Positions 8,728 to 22,800 of a stretch of 34,233 nt of DNA are shown here, piece by piece. Within the stretch, counting starts at the first letter, position 1; every line of letters begins with the position of its first letter. Made by a program: the position numbers and the translations under genes. The DNA comes from Planctomycetota bacterium (GTDB taxonomy: Bacteria > Planctomycetota > B15-G4 > JADJEK01). The notes below the pieces were generated by a model. It searched no databases. It was not told the origin of the DNA and saw nothing but the letters and a program-made list of their open reading frames with translations. The stretch lies in assembly GCA_016213895.1 (NCBI GenBank), contig JACQZJ010000026.1, positions 1 to 34,233 on the forward strand, read 5' to 3'.

Positions 8728-9288
8728 GTGAAGATCGGAATCGCGGCCGTCCAGTTGTCCCTGACCGTGCCGCTCCTCGTCGCCCTCGTCGCCGCCGCGG
8801 GCTTCGCCCAGCCCGCGTCCCTCGCGGCCAAGCAGAACAAGCCGCAGCCCCGGCCGCCGCAGGGCCGAACCGATCCCGGCCGCGCCGGCGCCGCGACTCC
8901 CCGGGCGGCGCCGCCCGGCCCGGTCCACTCGTGCGCGGAGTGGGAGGAGTCGGAGGGCGTGATGGCCGGGCGGAGCGAGGGACGTCTCGGCAGTCAGGTG
9001 CCGATCCGCCTGTCAGGGAACGCCGGGGAGCAGTACGTCATCTACTCGTCGCTCTTCGAAGACCACGAGCCGACCCCGTTCGGTCTGCTGCGCATCCGTC
9101 GCCAGCACGGCGCCATTGTCGCCCAGGGGACGCTCCCGCCATCCGGGCAGGTCGAGGTGCAGCTCTCCATGCCGAGCGGCAGCTACCACGCCGGCCGGGA
9201 GATCCACCTCCAGGCCCTGATCGGAGCGGCCTTGCTGCCCGGCTCCGCGCACTTCACCAATCGCTGCATCGTGGAGGTCGTCGAGTAG
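8728..9288 (+). CDS. Small secreted protein, function unknown
   Basis: The GTG start is chosen for GGAGGAA seven bases upstream and because it places a signal peptide at the very N-terminus (about residues 1-27, ending GFAQP). The 186-residue product then has a Pro/Gln/Arg-rich linker (about residues 30-65) and a compact C-terminal domain, about residues 80-186, predicted to be beta-rich, with VPIRLSGNAGEQYVIYSS, a GQVEVQLSMPSG turn and paired cysteines (one before the domain, one in TNRCIVEVVE). I do not recognise the domain. It is divergent from the broken isocitrate dehydrogenase gene across a 163-base region. Confidence 0.65.
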   Translation: MKIGIAAVQLSLTVPLLVALVAAAGFAQPASLAAKQNKPQPRPPQGRTDPGRAGAATPRAAPPGPVHSCAEWEESEGVMAGRSEGRLGSQVPIRLSGNAGEQYVIYSSLFEDHEPTPFGLLRIRRQHGAIVAQGTLPPSGQVEVQLSMPSGSYHAGREIHLQALIGAALLPGSAHFTNRCIVEVVE

Positions 9289-9320
9289 CCGGGCAGCGCA
9301 GAGGCGCGCCCCGGCGCGCT

Positions 9321-13820
<4,500 letters not shown>

Positions 13821-13939
13821 GTCGAGTCAGATCGGGGGCTTGCCTCCGGCGGAGGCGGAAGTGGCCATGCGCAGGGCTTATCGGCAGGCGCCGCGCCCGG
13901 TCTGAACGGCGCGAGGACGGGAGGGAGGAGGGCGGGGGA

Positions 13940-13965
13940 GCTTCCCGGCCCGCGGCCGGGGAAGC
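13940..13965. terminator. GC-rich hairpin downstream of the HEAT-like gene
   Basis: Arms GCTTCCCGGCC and GGCCGGGGAAGC pair over about 11 bp with one bulged base, four bases beyond the stop of the minus-strand HEAT-like gene. No T-run follows, so it may terminate weakly or only protect the mRNA end. Confidence 0.4.
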
Positions 13966-13968
13966 GGG

Positions 13969-14526
13969 TCAGTCCTGCGCGGCGCGCGAGACCGTGAACC
14001 AGCGCTGCCAGGCGTCCGCGTCCAGGCCGAGGTTGATCCCGTAGGTGATCTTCAGGGCGCGGCAGGCCTCGTAGGCGGGGAGCCCCTGGCGCTCGCGGAT
14101 GGCGAAGATCAAGGCCTCGATGGCGGCGCCGCGCCGGCTCTCGGCGAGCGCGAGGGCGAGCGAGGCCAGGGCGCGCGGGTCCTCTTCCCGTTCGAAGGCG
14201 CGCACCAGGGCCGCGATGGCGTCCGGGTGGCCGGAGATCCCGAGCAGGCTGGCCGCGAGGCGCCGCTCGCGCTCCGTGCCGACCAGCAGGTCGGAGACCA
14301 GGTCCGCCAGGGTGGCGCCGCGCAGATAGGACATCTCCTCGTCGCCCGCGAGGCGCAGGGGCCGGTTGCGCGTGCGCGTGCGCAGCGAGTCGACGTCGAG
14401 CCGCTCGCCGGGCGCGGCCAGCTCAGGCGACTCCGCCGAAGCCTGGGTCGGCGAGGTCATGGAGACCAGCGGCACCAGGATGAAGAGAGCACTCAGGACC
14501 AGCACCGGGAAGACGAAGCGCCACAT
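13969..14526 (-). CDS. Membrane-anchored protein with HEAT-like helical repeats
   Basis: The 185-residue product has one N-terminal membrane segment or signal anchor (FVFPVLVLSALFILVPLV). After a linker come paired helices resembling HEAT repeats, about residues 65-165: LADLVSDLLVGTERERRLAASLLGISGHPDAIAALVRAFEREEDPRALASLALALAESR. This suggests a binding scaffold on the periplasmic side. A GTG three codons upstream (14535) is an alternative start; neither has a clear ribosome site. It lies downstream of metG on the same strand with a gap of about 80 bases. No function can be assigned. Confidence 0.6.
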   Translation of the reverse strand: MWRFVFPVLVLSALFILVPLVSMTSPTQASAESPELAAPGERLDVDSLRTRTRNRPLRLAGDEEMSYLRGATLADLVSDLLVGTERERRLAASLLGISGHPDAIAALVRAFEREEDPRALASLALALAESRRGAAIEALIFAIRERQGLPAYEACRALKITYGINLGLDADAWQRWFTVSRAAQD

Positions 14527-14604
14527 GACAATCACCCGGCGACCGAGCCGCGACCCGCCACCGCGGGTACTCTAGCGCTTTCTCGTCAAGCACGCCGGGC
14601 GACT

Positions 14605-16461
14605 TCAGCGATTCCCCTCCCGGTCGCGCAGTTTTCCCACTTCCAGGGCCACGAGGTCGTCGCTGATCTTCGGGACCAGCACCTCGGGCTTGCCGAGGGC
14701 GTGCCCCTCGGGCAGGAGCAGGGCGGCGTCCTGGCGGCCCGGCCAGAGCGGCTCGCCCTCCAGGCCGAGCATGCGCCACAGCCGCGCGGCGGTGCGCGGG
14801 ATGAAGGGCGCCCCGACCCCGGCGAGGGCCGCCAGCAGGCGGATGCACTCGCGGATCGCCGCGCCGCAGCCGGCCGGGTCGGAGGTGCGCGTCTTCCAGG
14901 GCTGCTGTTCGTCGAAGTACTTGTTGCCGGCGCGCGCCAGCTCGATGAAGCGCTCGGCCGCGGCGCGGAAGGAGTAGCCCTCGATGGCCTCGCCCACGGC
15001 GGCCGCCTGGCGCCGGATCAGCTCGGGGTCGAGGGCGGGCGCGGCGCCGCCCTGCGGCACCTTGTTCTCGAAGTAGCGCTCCGCGAACTTCAGCACGCGC
15101 GCGGCCAGGTTGCCGAACGCGTCGGCCAGCTCGTTGGTGCGCGCCTGGAACTCGCGCCAGGTGAAGTCGCTGTCGCCCGTCTCCGGCATGGTGCGGCACA
15201 GGGCGAAGCGCGCGGTGTCCATGTCGTAGCGCGCGCGGAAGTCCGCGGGATCGATGTACCAGCCGTCGCTGGTGCTGAACTTCCTGCCCTCGAGGTTGTA
15301 GAACTCGTTGGCCGGCACGTTCTCCGGCAGCACGAACGCCTCGTTCTCGCCAGGCCCGAGCACCGAGCCGAGCGCCGCGCGCACGGCCTCGATCCCCTCG
15401 CGGCCGGTCTCCTGCCAGGCGAGCATGGCCGGGAAGATGATGCAGTGGAAGGGGATGTTGTCCTTGCCCAGGAAGTGGATGAGGCGGGTCGAGCCCTCCT
15501 CGCCCTTGGGCCGGATCCAGTAGCGCCGCCAGCGCTCCGGATCGCCCGCCTTTTCGCGCGCCCACAGGGCCGTGGCCGAGATGTAGCCGATGGGCGCGTC
15601 GAACCACACGTAGAGGACCTTCTCCTCGGCCTCCGCCCGGGTGAGCCCCGGCACCGCGCCCTCAGGGAGCGCCGCCAGCGGCACGCCCCAGCGCATGTTG
15701 CGCGTGATGGGCCGCGCGCGCGGCTTCTCCTGCTCGACCAGCTTGGTCACGACCGTGGAGTAGACGTTCGGCTTGAGGTTCTCGCGCGTGGCGAAGCGGT
15801 CGAACCACTCCTGCAGGGCGCGGCTCCCGGGCAGGCCGTCCGGCAGGTCGCCGCGGCGCTTGGGGTAGCCTTCGAGCAGCAGCTCCCACTGCGAGACCGA
15901 GCGGATCTCCGGCGTGGAGCGGCACACGACGCACACCGGGTCGATGAGCCGCGTGGCCTCGATGAGCGTGGTGCACTTCCTGCACTCGTCCCCGCGCGCG
16001 CGCAGGGCGCCGCACGAGTAGCACGTGCCCTCCACGTAGCGGTCCGACAGGAAGCGGTCGCACTTGACGCAGTAGTGCTGCTGCACCTCGCGCGGCTGGA
16101 TGCGGCCGTTGTGCAGCAGGCGCAGGAAGAACTCGAGCGAGAGCTGGTAGTGCGGCTCGCGGCGCGACGTCTGGCCGAAGTAGTCGAACTTGATGCCGAA
16201 GGTGTCGAGGAAGCCGAAGATCTCCTTGTGCCAGTGGTCGACGTAGTCCTGGTAGGGCTTGCCCTCCCGCTCGGCGTTCACCGTGATCGGCACGCCGTGC
16301 TCGTCCGTGCCGCAGATGTAGAGCACGTCGTTCCCGAGCATGCGGTGGTAGCGCACGAAGATGTCGGCCGGCAGGTAGGCGCCCACCAGGTGGCCGAAGT
16401 GGATCGGCCCGTTGGCGTAGGGCAGGGCGCTGGTCACCAGCAGGCTCTTCGTGCGCGTCAT
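14605..16461 (-). CDS. metG: Methionyl-tRNA synthetase
   Basis: The 618-residue class I synthetase starts at TSALPYANGPIHFGHLVGAYLPADIFVRY, with the HIGH signature as HFGH (residues 22-25). CGTDEHG follows. The zinc-binding connective domain has CVKC, CYSCG, CRKC and CVVC pairs (about residues 130-185), the two-knuckle form. The KMSKS loop reads KFSTS in EGRKFSTSDGWYID (about residue 395). The anticodon-binding helical domain follows, and the protein ends near residue 610 without the EMAP-II-like tRNA-binding domain found in many longer bacterial enzymes. It charges tRNA-Met and is essential, and it looks intact. A separate gene elsewhere could supply the tRNA-binding domain. Confidence 0.96.
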   Translation of the reverse strand: MTRTKSLLVTSALPYANGPIHFGHLVGAYLPADIFVRYHRMLGNDVLYICGTDEHGVPITVNAEREGKPYQDYVDHWHKEIFGFLDTFGIKFDYFGQTSRREPHYQLSLEFFLRLLHNGRIQPREVQQHYCVKCDRFLSDRYVEGTCYSCGALRARGDECRKCTTLIEATRLIDPVCVVCRSTPEIRSVSQWELLLEGYPKRRGDLPDGLPGSRALQEWFDRFATRENLKPNVYSTVVTKLVEQEKPRARPITRNMRWGVPLAALPEGAVPGLTRAEAEEKVLYVWFDAPIGYISATALWAREKAGDPERWRRYWIRPKGEEGSTRLIHFLGKDNIPFHCIIFPAMLAWQETGREGIEAVRAALGSVLGPGENEAFVLPENVPANEFYNLEGRKFSTSDGWYIDPADFRARYDMDTARFALCRTMPETGDSDFTWREFQARTNELADAFGNLAARVLKFAERYFENKVPQGGAAPALDPELIRRQAAAVGEAIEGYSFRAAAERFIELARAGNKYFDEQQPWKTRTSDPAGCGAAIRECIRLLAALAGVGAPFIPRTAARLWRMLGLEGEPLWPGRQDAALLLPEGHALGKPEVLVPKISDDLVALEVGKLRDREGNR

Positions 16462-16545
16462 GCTCGGCTCCTCGAGAGAACCCCGCGATCTTAGCCCAAC
16501 TTCCGCGGTTCGTGAGGGGGCGGTGGAGCGGCGCCGGTGCGCGGA

Positions 16546-17376
16546 TCACGCTCCGGCCCGCAGGCCGCGCTCGCGCAGGTAGGCGAGGGTCGCGCCGGCC
16601 ACGCCGAGCGGCAGCAGGAAGGGGAGCACGGCGAACGGCAGGGCCAGGCCGAGGTGCAGAAGGAGCGAGCGGTTCACCAGGCGGAAGCGCGCCGAGATCG
16701 GGTAGCACTTCCGCGCCACCACCACGTCGCACAGGGTGACAGCCGTGAGCCACGCTCCGCCGAGGAAGACGAGCGGCGCGAGCACGCCGGTCAGGGACAG
16801 GACGAGGAAGAGGAGCGCGGCGCAGGCCTGCAAGAGGGCGACGCCCGCGGCCTGGAACACGGGCGCGATCCACACGCTCCAGACGTACTCGAGAGTGATG
16901 GGGGTCTCGTCCCGCCGGCCGAGGACCACGGACTCGACCGCCTCGGAGAGCCACTCCAGGAAGGGCGCGGCCACGACCGCGGAGCCGAGCACCGTGCCTC
17001 CGGCCGCGGCGAGGATGCCGAGGAGCACGGCGCCGTAGACCGCGGCCTCCTGGAGGAGGAGCCTGAGCCAGTCCAGGCCGTACACCCATTCCGCGGCGAG
17101 CTCGGGCCGGAAGGCCTCGCGCTCGGCGATGACCAGCCAGACCAGGAGCGCGAAGACGAGCACGTTCAAGACGAGCGGCGCGATGACCAGGGCGAGGAGC
17201 CGCGGCCTGGACAGGGTGAGCGCGGCCCCGCGCAGGGCGAGCGCCAATCCGACCAGAAGCTCCGCGGGCCCGCGGCGGCGCAGGGGCGAGAGCAGGTCCG
17301 CGCGCGCGACCTCTCCGTTGCAGCGCGCGCACCCGCCTTCTCGCGCGGCGTTTCCGCAGACGGCGCAACGTTCCAT
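16546..17376 (-). CDS. EI24/CysZ-like membrane protein with N-terminal zinc ribbon
   Basis: Start chosen at MERCAVCGN because GGGAG lies just upstream and it begins directly with the zinc ribbon (C4, C7, C16, C19); a longer frame upstream lacks a ribosome site. The remaining part of the 276-residue protein has about six hydrophobic segments and the layout of EI24-domain proteins: LALRGAALTLSRPRLLALVIAPLVLNVLVF near the N-terminus, then a region with FLEWLSEAVESVVLG, then LGGAWLTAVTLCDVVVARKCYPISARFRLV. CysZ members move sulfate, but many EI24 proteins have no assigned role, so I do not claim a substrate. It is divergent from gcdH with 86 bases between. Confidence 0.68.
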   Translation of the reverse strand: MERCAVCGNAAREGGCARCNGEVARADLLSPLRRRGPAELLVGLALALRGAALTLSRPRLLALVIAPLVLNVLVFALLVWLVIAEREAFRPELAAEWVYGLDWLRLLLQEAAVYGAVLLGILAAAGGTVLGSAVVAAPFLEWLSEAVESVVLGRRDETPITLEYVWSVWIAPVFQAAGVALLQACAALLFLVLSLTGVLAPLVFLGGAWLTAVTLCDVVVARKCYPISARFRLVNRSLLLHLGLALPFAVLPFLLPLGVAGATLAYLRERGLRAGA

Positions 17377-17462
17377 CGCATCGCTCCCGGTCGTCAGGCC
17401 CGGCCTCGCCGCAGATGCTATAAAGGCGCGCGGGAAGAGCATTCCGGAGATCGAAAAGCGTC

Positions 17463-18632
17463 ATGGGCGATTACCGAGGCGTCGACTTCTACGGGCTGGA
17501 TGACCTGCTGACCGAGGAGCAACGCATGGTCCGCGACACGGTGCGGGACTTCGTCTCGGCCGAGGTCGTGCCGATCATCGCCGGCCACGCGCGCGACGGC
17601 ACCTTCCCCCTGGAACTCGTGCCGAAGCTCGCCGAGCTCGGGGTCCTCGGTCCCACCCTGCCCGAGGAGTACGGCGGCGCGGCTCTCGACGACGTCTGCT
17701 ACGGGCTCATCTGCCAGGAGCTGGAGCGCGGCGACTCGGCGCTGCGCTCGTTCGCCTCGGTGCACTCGTCGCTCGCCATGCACGCCATCTTCGCCTTCGG
17801 CAGCGAGGAGCAGAAGCGCCGCTGGCTGCCGCGAATGGCCCGGGGGGAGAAGATCGGCTGCTTCGGCCTGACCGAGCCGGATCACGGCTCGGACCCGGCT
17901 GGGATGAGCACGCGCGCCACGCGGATCGACGGCGGTCATTCGCTGCACGGCAGCAAGATGTGGATCACGAACGGCACGATTGCCGACGTGGCCGTGGTCT
18001 GGGCGCAGGCCGAGTCCGGCGTCCGCGGCTTCCTGGTCGAGAAGGGCATGAAGGGGTTCAGCGCTCCCGAGATGAAGGGCAAGCTGTCGCTCCGCGCTTC
18101 CGTGACCTCGGAGCTGGTCATGGAGGACGTGGAGGTCCCGGAAGGGAACCTGCTCCCGGGCGCCAAGGGGCTCGGCGCCGCGCTCGCCTGCCTGAACCAG
18201 GCGCGCTTCGGCATCGCCTGGGGCTCGGTGGGCGCGGCCCAGGCCTGCTTCGAGGAGGCGCTCGCCTACCAGAGGACGCGCGTCCAGTTCGGCAAGCCGC
18301 TCGCCGGTTTCCAGCTCAACCAGGCGAAGTTCGCCGACATGCTGACCGAGATCACCAAGGCGCAGCTCCTCTGCCACCGGCTGGGCAGCCTGAAGAGCGC
18401 GGGCAAGGCCGCGCACGCGCAGATCTCGCTCGCCAAGCGCAACAACGCTCGCATGGCGCTCGATGTCGCGCGCACCTGCCGCACCATGCTCGGCGCGAAC
18501 GGCATCCTCGACGAGTACCACTCCATGCGGCACGCGGCCAACCTCGAGGCGGTCTACACCTATGAAGGGACGCACGAGATCCACACCCTGATCCTGGGCG
18601 CCGCGGTCACGGGCATCGAGGCGTTCCGGTAG
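17463..18632 (+). CDS. gcdH: Glutaryl-CoA dehydrogenase (acyl-CoA dehydrogenase family)
   Basis: The 389-residue flavoenzyme has LTEEQRMVRDTVRDFV at the N-terminus, LPEEYGG, FGLTEPDHGSDPAGM and SKMWITNG for flavin and substrate contacts, and RTRVQFGKPL. LSLRASVTSELVMEDVEVPE and the ending YEGTHEIHTLILGAAVTG, with the catalytic glutamate, are the glutaryl-CoA dehydrogenase signatures; RSFASVHSSLAMHAI contains the arginine that binds the substrate carboxylate in this subfamily. It oxidatively decarboxylates glutaryl-CoA to crotonyl-CoA in lysine and tryptophan breakdown, passing electrons to ETF. No other pathway genes are adjacent. The ATG follows GGAG at a slightly long spacing. Confidence 0.92.
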   Translation: MGDYRGVDFYGLDDLLTEEQRMVRDTVRDFVSAEVVPIIAGHARDGTFPLELVPKLAELGVLGPTLPEEYGGAALDDVCYGLICQELERGDSALRSFASVHSSLAMHAIFAFGSEEQKRRWLPRMARGEKIGCFGLTEPDHGSDPAGMSTRATRIDGGHSLHGSKMWITNGTIADVAVVWAQAESGVRGFLVEKGMKGFSAPEMKGKLSLRASVTSELVMEDVEVPEGNLLPGAKGLGAALACLNQARFGIAWGSVGAAQACFEEALAYQRTRVQFGKPLAGFQLNQAKFADMLTEITKAQLLCHRLGSLKSAGKAAHAQISLAKRNNARMALDVARTCRTMLGANGILDEYHSMRHAANLEAVYTYEGTHEIHTLILGAAVTGIEAFR

Positions 18633-18687
18633 GAAACGTCCTGCGCCGCCGGCGCCGCTTCCCTCTCCCGAGGAGCGTTGCCGCGGC

Positions 18688-19395
18688 TCAGGAGACCCCC
18701 GCGGCCGGGACCTCCCGCATCCCGATCAGGCCGCGCCTGCGCCAACCGAGTTCGAGCAGCCAGGTCCGCGCCCGCGCGAGCGGCCGCTCCGCGTCCCCGC
18801 CGTCCAGGCCCCGCGGCCGCCGGCCCGCGGTCTCCTTCCACCCGCCGAACCAGAACCCGCTCGCGAAGGGATCGAGCAGCGCCTGGCGAAGGCGTGCCGC
18901 GTGCCGCCGCGCGTTGTTCAGCACGTAGCAGAGCGCGCTGCGCACCTCGCGCGGCGTCCTCAGGATGCGGGAATGGTAGCGGTCGGCGAACACCCGGCCG
19001 TGGCGCTGCCACAGCCGGTTCAAGGCCTTGGCCACGCGGATCAGGAGCCCCTGCATGCCCTTCGCCAGCGCCGCGCGGTCCTTGCTCTCGCAGATCAGGT
19101 GCAGGTGGTTTGACTGCACCGAGTAATGCGCCAGGCGGAAGCCGAAGCGGTCGCACCCGGCCGCGAAGGCGTCCCTCAGCACGCGGTGCGTCCCGTGGTC
19201 GCGCAGACCGGGCAATCCTCGATCGACCCGCACCGTGACGTGCACGGGGAAGCGCGCCGCGAGCTTCTCGCGCGGCCGATGCGGCACCCCGGCCCGTTCC
19301 CCCTTGGGCTTGCGCCCGGCGCCGGGCCTCCGGCCGCCCCGCCGGGCGAAGCCGAACTGCTGCTGCCTTGGGATGGTCGCCTGCTTCTTCGCCAT
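18688..19395 (-). mobile_element. REP-associated tyrosine transposase (RAYT, Y1/IS200-like)
   Basis: This 235-residue ORF starts with the basic segment GGRRPGAGRKP common in this subgroup. It carries the HUH nuclease motif as H97-L-H99 in QSNHLHLI and a catalytic tyrosine candidate Y157 in LCYVLNNARRH. VFADRYHSRIL is also typical. RAYTs are single-copy, domesticated relatives of IS200 transposases that act on hairpin repeats with flanking short motifs. All catalytic residues are present. An inverted repeat 65 bases upstream of the start could be a substrate or operator. The element sits directly before the retroelement cassette, with its 5' end facing it. Confidence 0.85.
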
Positions 19396-19459
19396 GTGAT
19401 TGAGCAGATATTAGTCACGGACTGGGGCGAAGTCAACGAGCGATTCCAGAATCCCTGCA

Positions 19460-19480
19460 CATTCTGCGAGATGCAGAATG
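19460..19480. repeat. Hairpin upstream of RAYT gene (candidate REP-like element)
   Basis: CATTCTGC and GCAGAATG form a perfect 8-bp stem around the loop GAGAT. It lies in the 419-base region 19396-19814 between the RAYT and the SIR2-NACHT gene, which otherwise holds no gene; the first 45 bases before the RAYT start are relatively AT-rich, as expected for its promoter. RAYTs recognise imperfect hairpins of this size, so a link is plausible but not shown. Confidence 0.45.
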
Positions 19481-19814
19481 CCTGCGGCGGAGGGACGCGA
19501 GTCGTGGGGCTCGGCACTGCCGGATCCCTGGGCCGAGCTGGGCTCCTGGAGCGTGCTCTCGGGACGTGCTGCGCGTGGGACAGCGGTCGTTCTGGGGGGG
19601 CGCAGCAGGGCCGGCGCCACACGGCCCGGAGCGGGCCTCGCGCGCGGCGCGAGACGATCATGCGGCTGTCGTGCACCCCGGCTGCAGGCACAGCGGGCGC
19701 GAACGCGTCGAGTTCGGGTAGGATCAAGGGGACGCTCCTCCCTGAGCTGGCCGTGCGGGCGGCCCGGGAGCAGCGAGATCATGTTTCGGGAGAGAGAGCA
19801 GGGGACCATCACCC

Positions 19815-22800
19815 TTGAAACGCAAGAAGACGCCGCGAAGCCGAAAGCCGGGGAGCGGCGCGGCGCAGGCCGACTCCGAGTACCGCGCGCTGGTGCTGGC
19901 CGCCCGGGACGCCGGCGGTTTCCGGCTGCTGCTCGCGGTACATGACGATCCTGCCGTGCGCCGCGACGTCGCGGCCCGTCTCGAGACCGACCTTCGCGCG
20001 CGGTCCATCGATCTGGTCCAGGTCGATCTGGCCGAGTCGCCGGAGGAAGGAACGCTGCTCGAGACCGTCCACTCGCGGGTCGAGGCCGCTTCGCGATCGG
20101 ACGCCCGGCTGGTGGTCTCCGTCGTCGGCCTGGACTCGCGCCTGGACTTCTCCCCTGGGGCGCCTGTCGGCGTGCGGTTCCTCGAGGACGCGAACCTGCA
20201 CCGCGACGCGTTCCCGAAGGCCTGTCCATTTCCGTTGATCTTCTGGCTCACGCCTCTCGCGGCCACGGCCCTCGCACGTTCCGCGCCGGACCTGTCGCAC
20301 TGGCGCTCCGCGACCTTCGACTTCTGCGGCCCGTTGCGCGTCGATCCCTCCGACTTCGCTTCGACCTCGGCCCTGGAAAAGCACGAGCACGTCGCGGCCC
20401 TGGTCGAGCGGCTGCAGCGTCTGGAGTCGGTGCCGGGAGCGGACTCGCCGGCGCAGCTCAGGGCCAAGGCGGACCTTCTCGTCCGGTTGGGCATCGCCCA
20501 GCTCGCGACCGGCGCGATCCGCAAAGCGGTCGACATCCTGACCCGGGCGCTGGAGATCGCTCGCCAGATCGGAGATCCACGCATCGAGGGCCGGGTGCTC
20601 GGCAACCTGGGAATGGCCCGCCTCCAGGCCGGGGACGTGCGCGACGGCATCCAGCTTCATGAAGAGCAGCTCGAGATCGCCAGAAGGGTCGGCGACCGCG
20701 AGAGCGAGAACATGGCCCTGCTCCATCTCGGCGTGGGTCATAGCAAGCTGGACGACAGGGCCACTGCGATCAGGCTCTGGACCGAGTGCGCGGACAGGGC
20801 CCGCGAGAGCCGCAACTGGCCGATGGAGAGGAAGGCCGCCGGCAACCTGGTCATCGGACACCTCAAGCAGGACGACCATGCCGCGGCCCTCCGGCTTGCG
20901 GAACGGGAGCTGCAGTGCGCGAGCGAGTTTGGTGATCGGGCAGGAGTCGCAGAGTTCGAGAGCCTCTTGTCCCAGGCGCAACTGCTCGCGGGCGATCTCG
21001 TCCAGGCCGTGGAGCACGGCGAGCGCTCCCTCGAGATGGCGCGCGAGCTGGGAGACCGCCTCCTGGAGGCGCAGGCGAGCTGGAATCTCGGCCTGGCCTA
21101 CCAGCACGCTGGCGAGCTGCCGAAGGCCCTGGAGCTGATGCGGGTCAGGCTCGAGTACGCTCGCGAGATCCAGCTCCCGGATCTGGAGAAGACATCCGCC
21201 CAGGTGGCGGCGCTGGAGGAACGAGTAGTGGGAAAGGAACCGAAGACACAGGGCACGACGAAGCAGACGGTCGAGGCGTGGAAGGAACCGCTCGAGCCGT
21301 TGCGGCGGCGGCTGCACGAAGGCAAGAACGTGGTTCTGCCGCTGGTCGGGTCGGGGATCTCGCAGGGCCTGCCGAGCTGGCGCGCGGTGGTGCGGGAGCT
21401 TCTGGATCGGGTCAAGCCGGTCGCCGCGCGTGACGAGATCGTCCAGCTACACGGGAAGCCGGAGGAGGATCGCGCCGACCTGCTGGGCCTCGCCTCGGAG
21501 ATCGAGATCGAGCTGGGGAAGGAGGCCGTTCGGGACGTCCTGAAGCGGACCTTCGAGAGGCCGGCGGCGCCGGCTCCTTCCGTCTACGAGCTGATCGCCG
21601 CCTTGCCGGTCGATCACTTCGCCACCACCAACTGGGATCCGTGGCTCAGTAGCGCCGTGCGCAGGAAGCACCTCGGCGAGACCGTCCAGGTGTTCACGCC
21701 GATGGACCCGGAGGGGTTTGAGAACGTCCTGGCCGACGCCGCGGCCACGGTCTGGATGCTCCACGGCGACGCGGCGCGGCCGGCGTCGTGCGTGCTGACG
21801 CGGGGGGCCTATGACTCGTTGATCCTGAACAACCGTACCTGGCGGACCGGCGTCACGACTCTGCTCCACCATCGGACGTGGCTGTTCCTGGGCTACTCGC
21901 TCACCGATCCCGACGTCGAGTTCCTGCTGAAGCTCTGGAAGCAGGTCTACCCCGAGAGTGGCACGAAGCACCTGTTGTTGACAGCGGAACCGTCGCCGCG
22001 CCGCGCGCGGGCGCTGCGCGCGCTTGGCGTGGACGTGGTCGAGTACTCGTCCGACCACGGCCACGCGGAGCTGTCGCGGATCCTCCGCTTCCTGGCCACG
22101 CCGCCGGTGAGCCCGCCCGTTGCCGGAACCACGAAGACCAAGAAGGGTGCTGCCTCCACCGCGCCGCCGGACGCCTGGTGGAAGCACGTCGAGTTCGAGT
22201 GCTCCGGCGTGCTCCTCTCCGGTCTGCTGGGAGACAAGCCGGCGCCGCCGCTGAAGCTCGAGGACGTCTACGTCCCCCTGCTGGCGCCGAGGACGGACTT
22301 GGAGCCCCGGGTCGAGGCCAAGACCGAGCGCGACGACGACACGCTGAAGACGCTGGTCAAGGCGCTCCAGGAAGACGCGGCGAAGGTAGCCGACAAGGTG
22401 CTCACCGCGGCGCTGCGCGGCGCCGGCGTTGGCAAGGACGACGCCTCCGCGAAGGCGACCGTCGAGGACACCCGGCGCCGGCTCCTGGAGATTCCCAAGA
22501 ACCGGCTCGACGGGGAGGCGGTGCGCCGCGTGCTTGCCACGCTTGAGCTGGACGCCGTCCTGCGCCGGCACAAGCGCCTTCTCGTGGAAGGAGACCCCGG
22601 CTCCGGCAAGACGACGACGCTGAAGCACGTGGCGATGGCGCTGGTCAAGGCCCACCGCGGTGAGGGCGACGCGGCGCGCTGCATGGGCTTCGCGGCCGGC
22701 GCCGTCCCCGTGTTCGTTCCCCTTCGCGACTTCTGGACGCACTTGCGCTCGGCCAAGAGCCACGACCCGGATTGCGCCGCACGGCTGCTCGAGTACCTCG

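Noticed and set aside
16546-17376. Firm assignment as the sulfate transporter CysZ
   Set aside because: Only the general EI24 layout is visible and no sulfate assimilation genes are adjacent.
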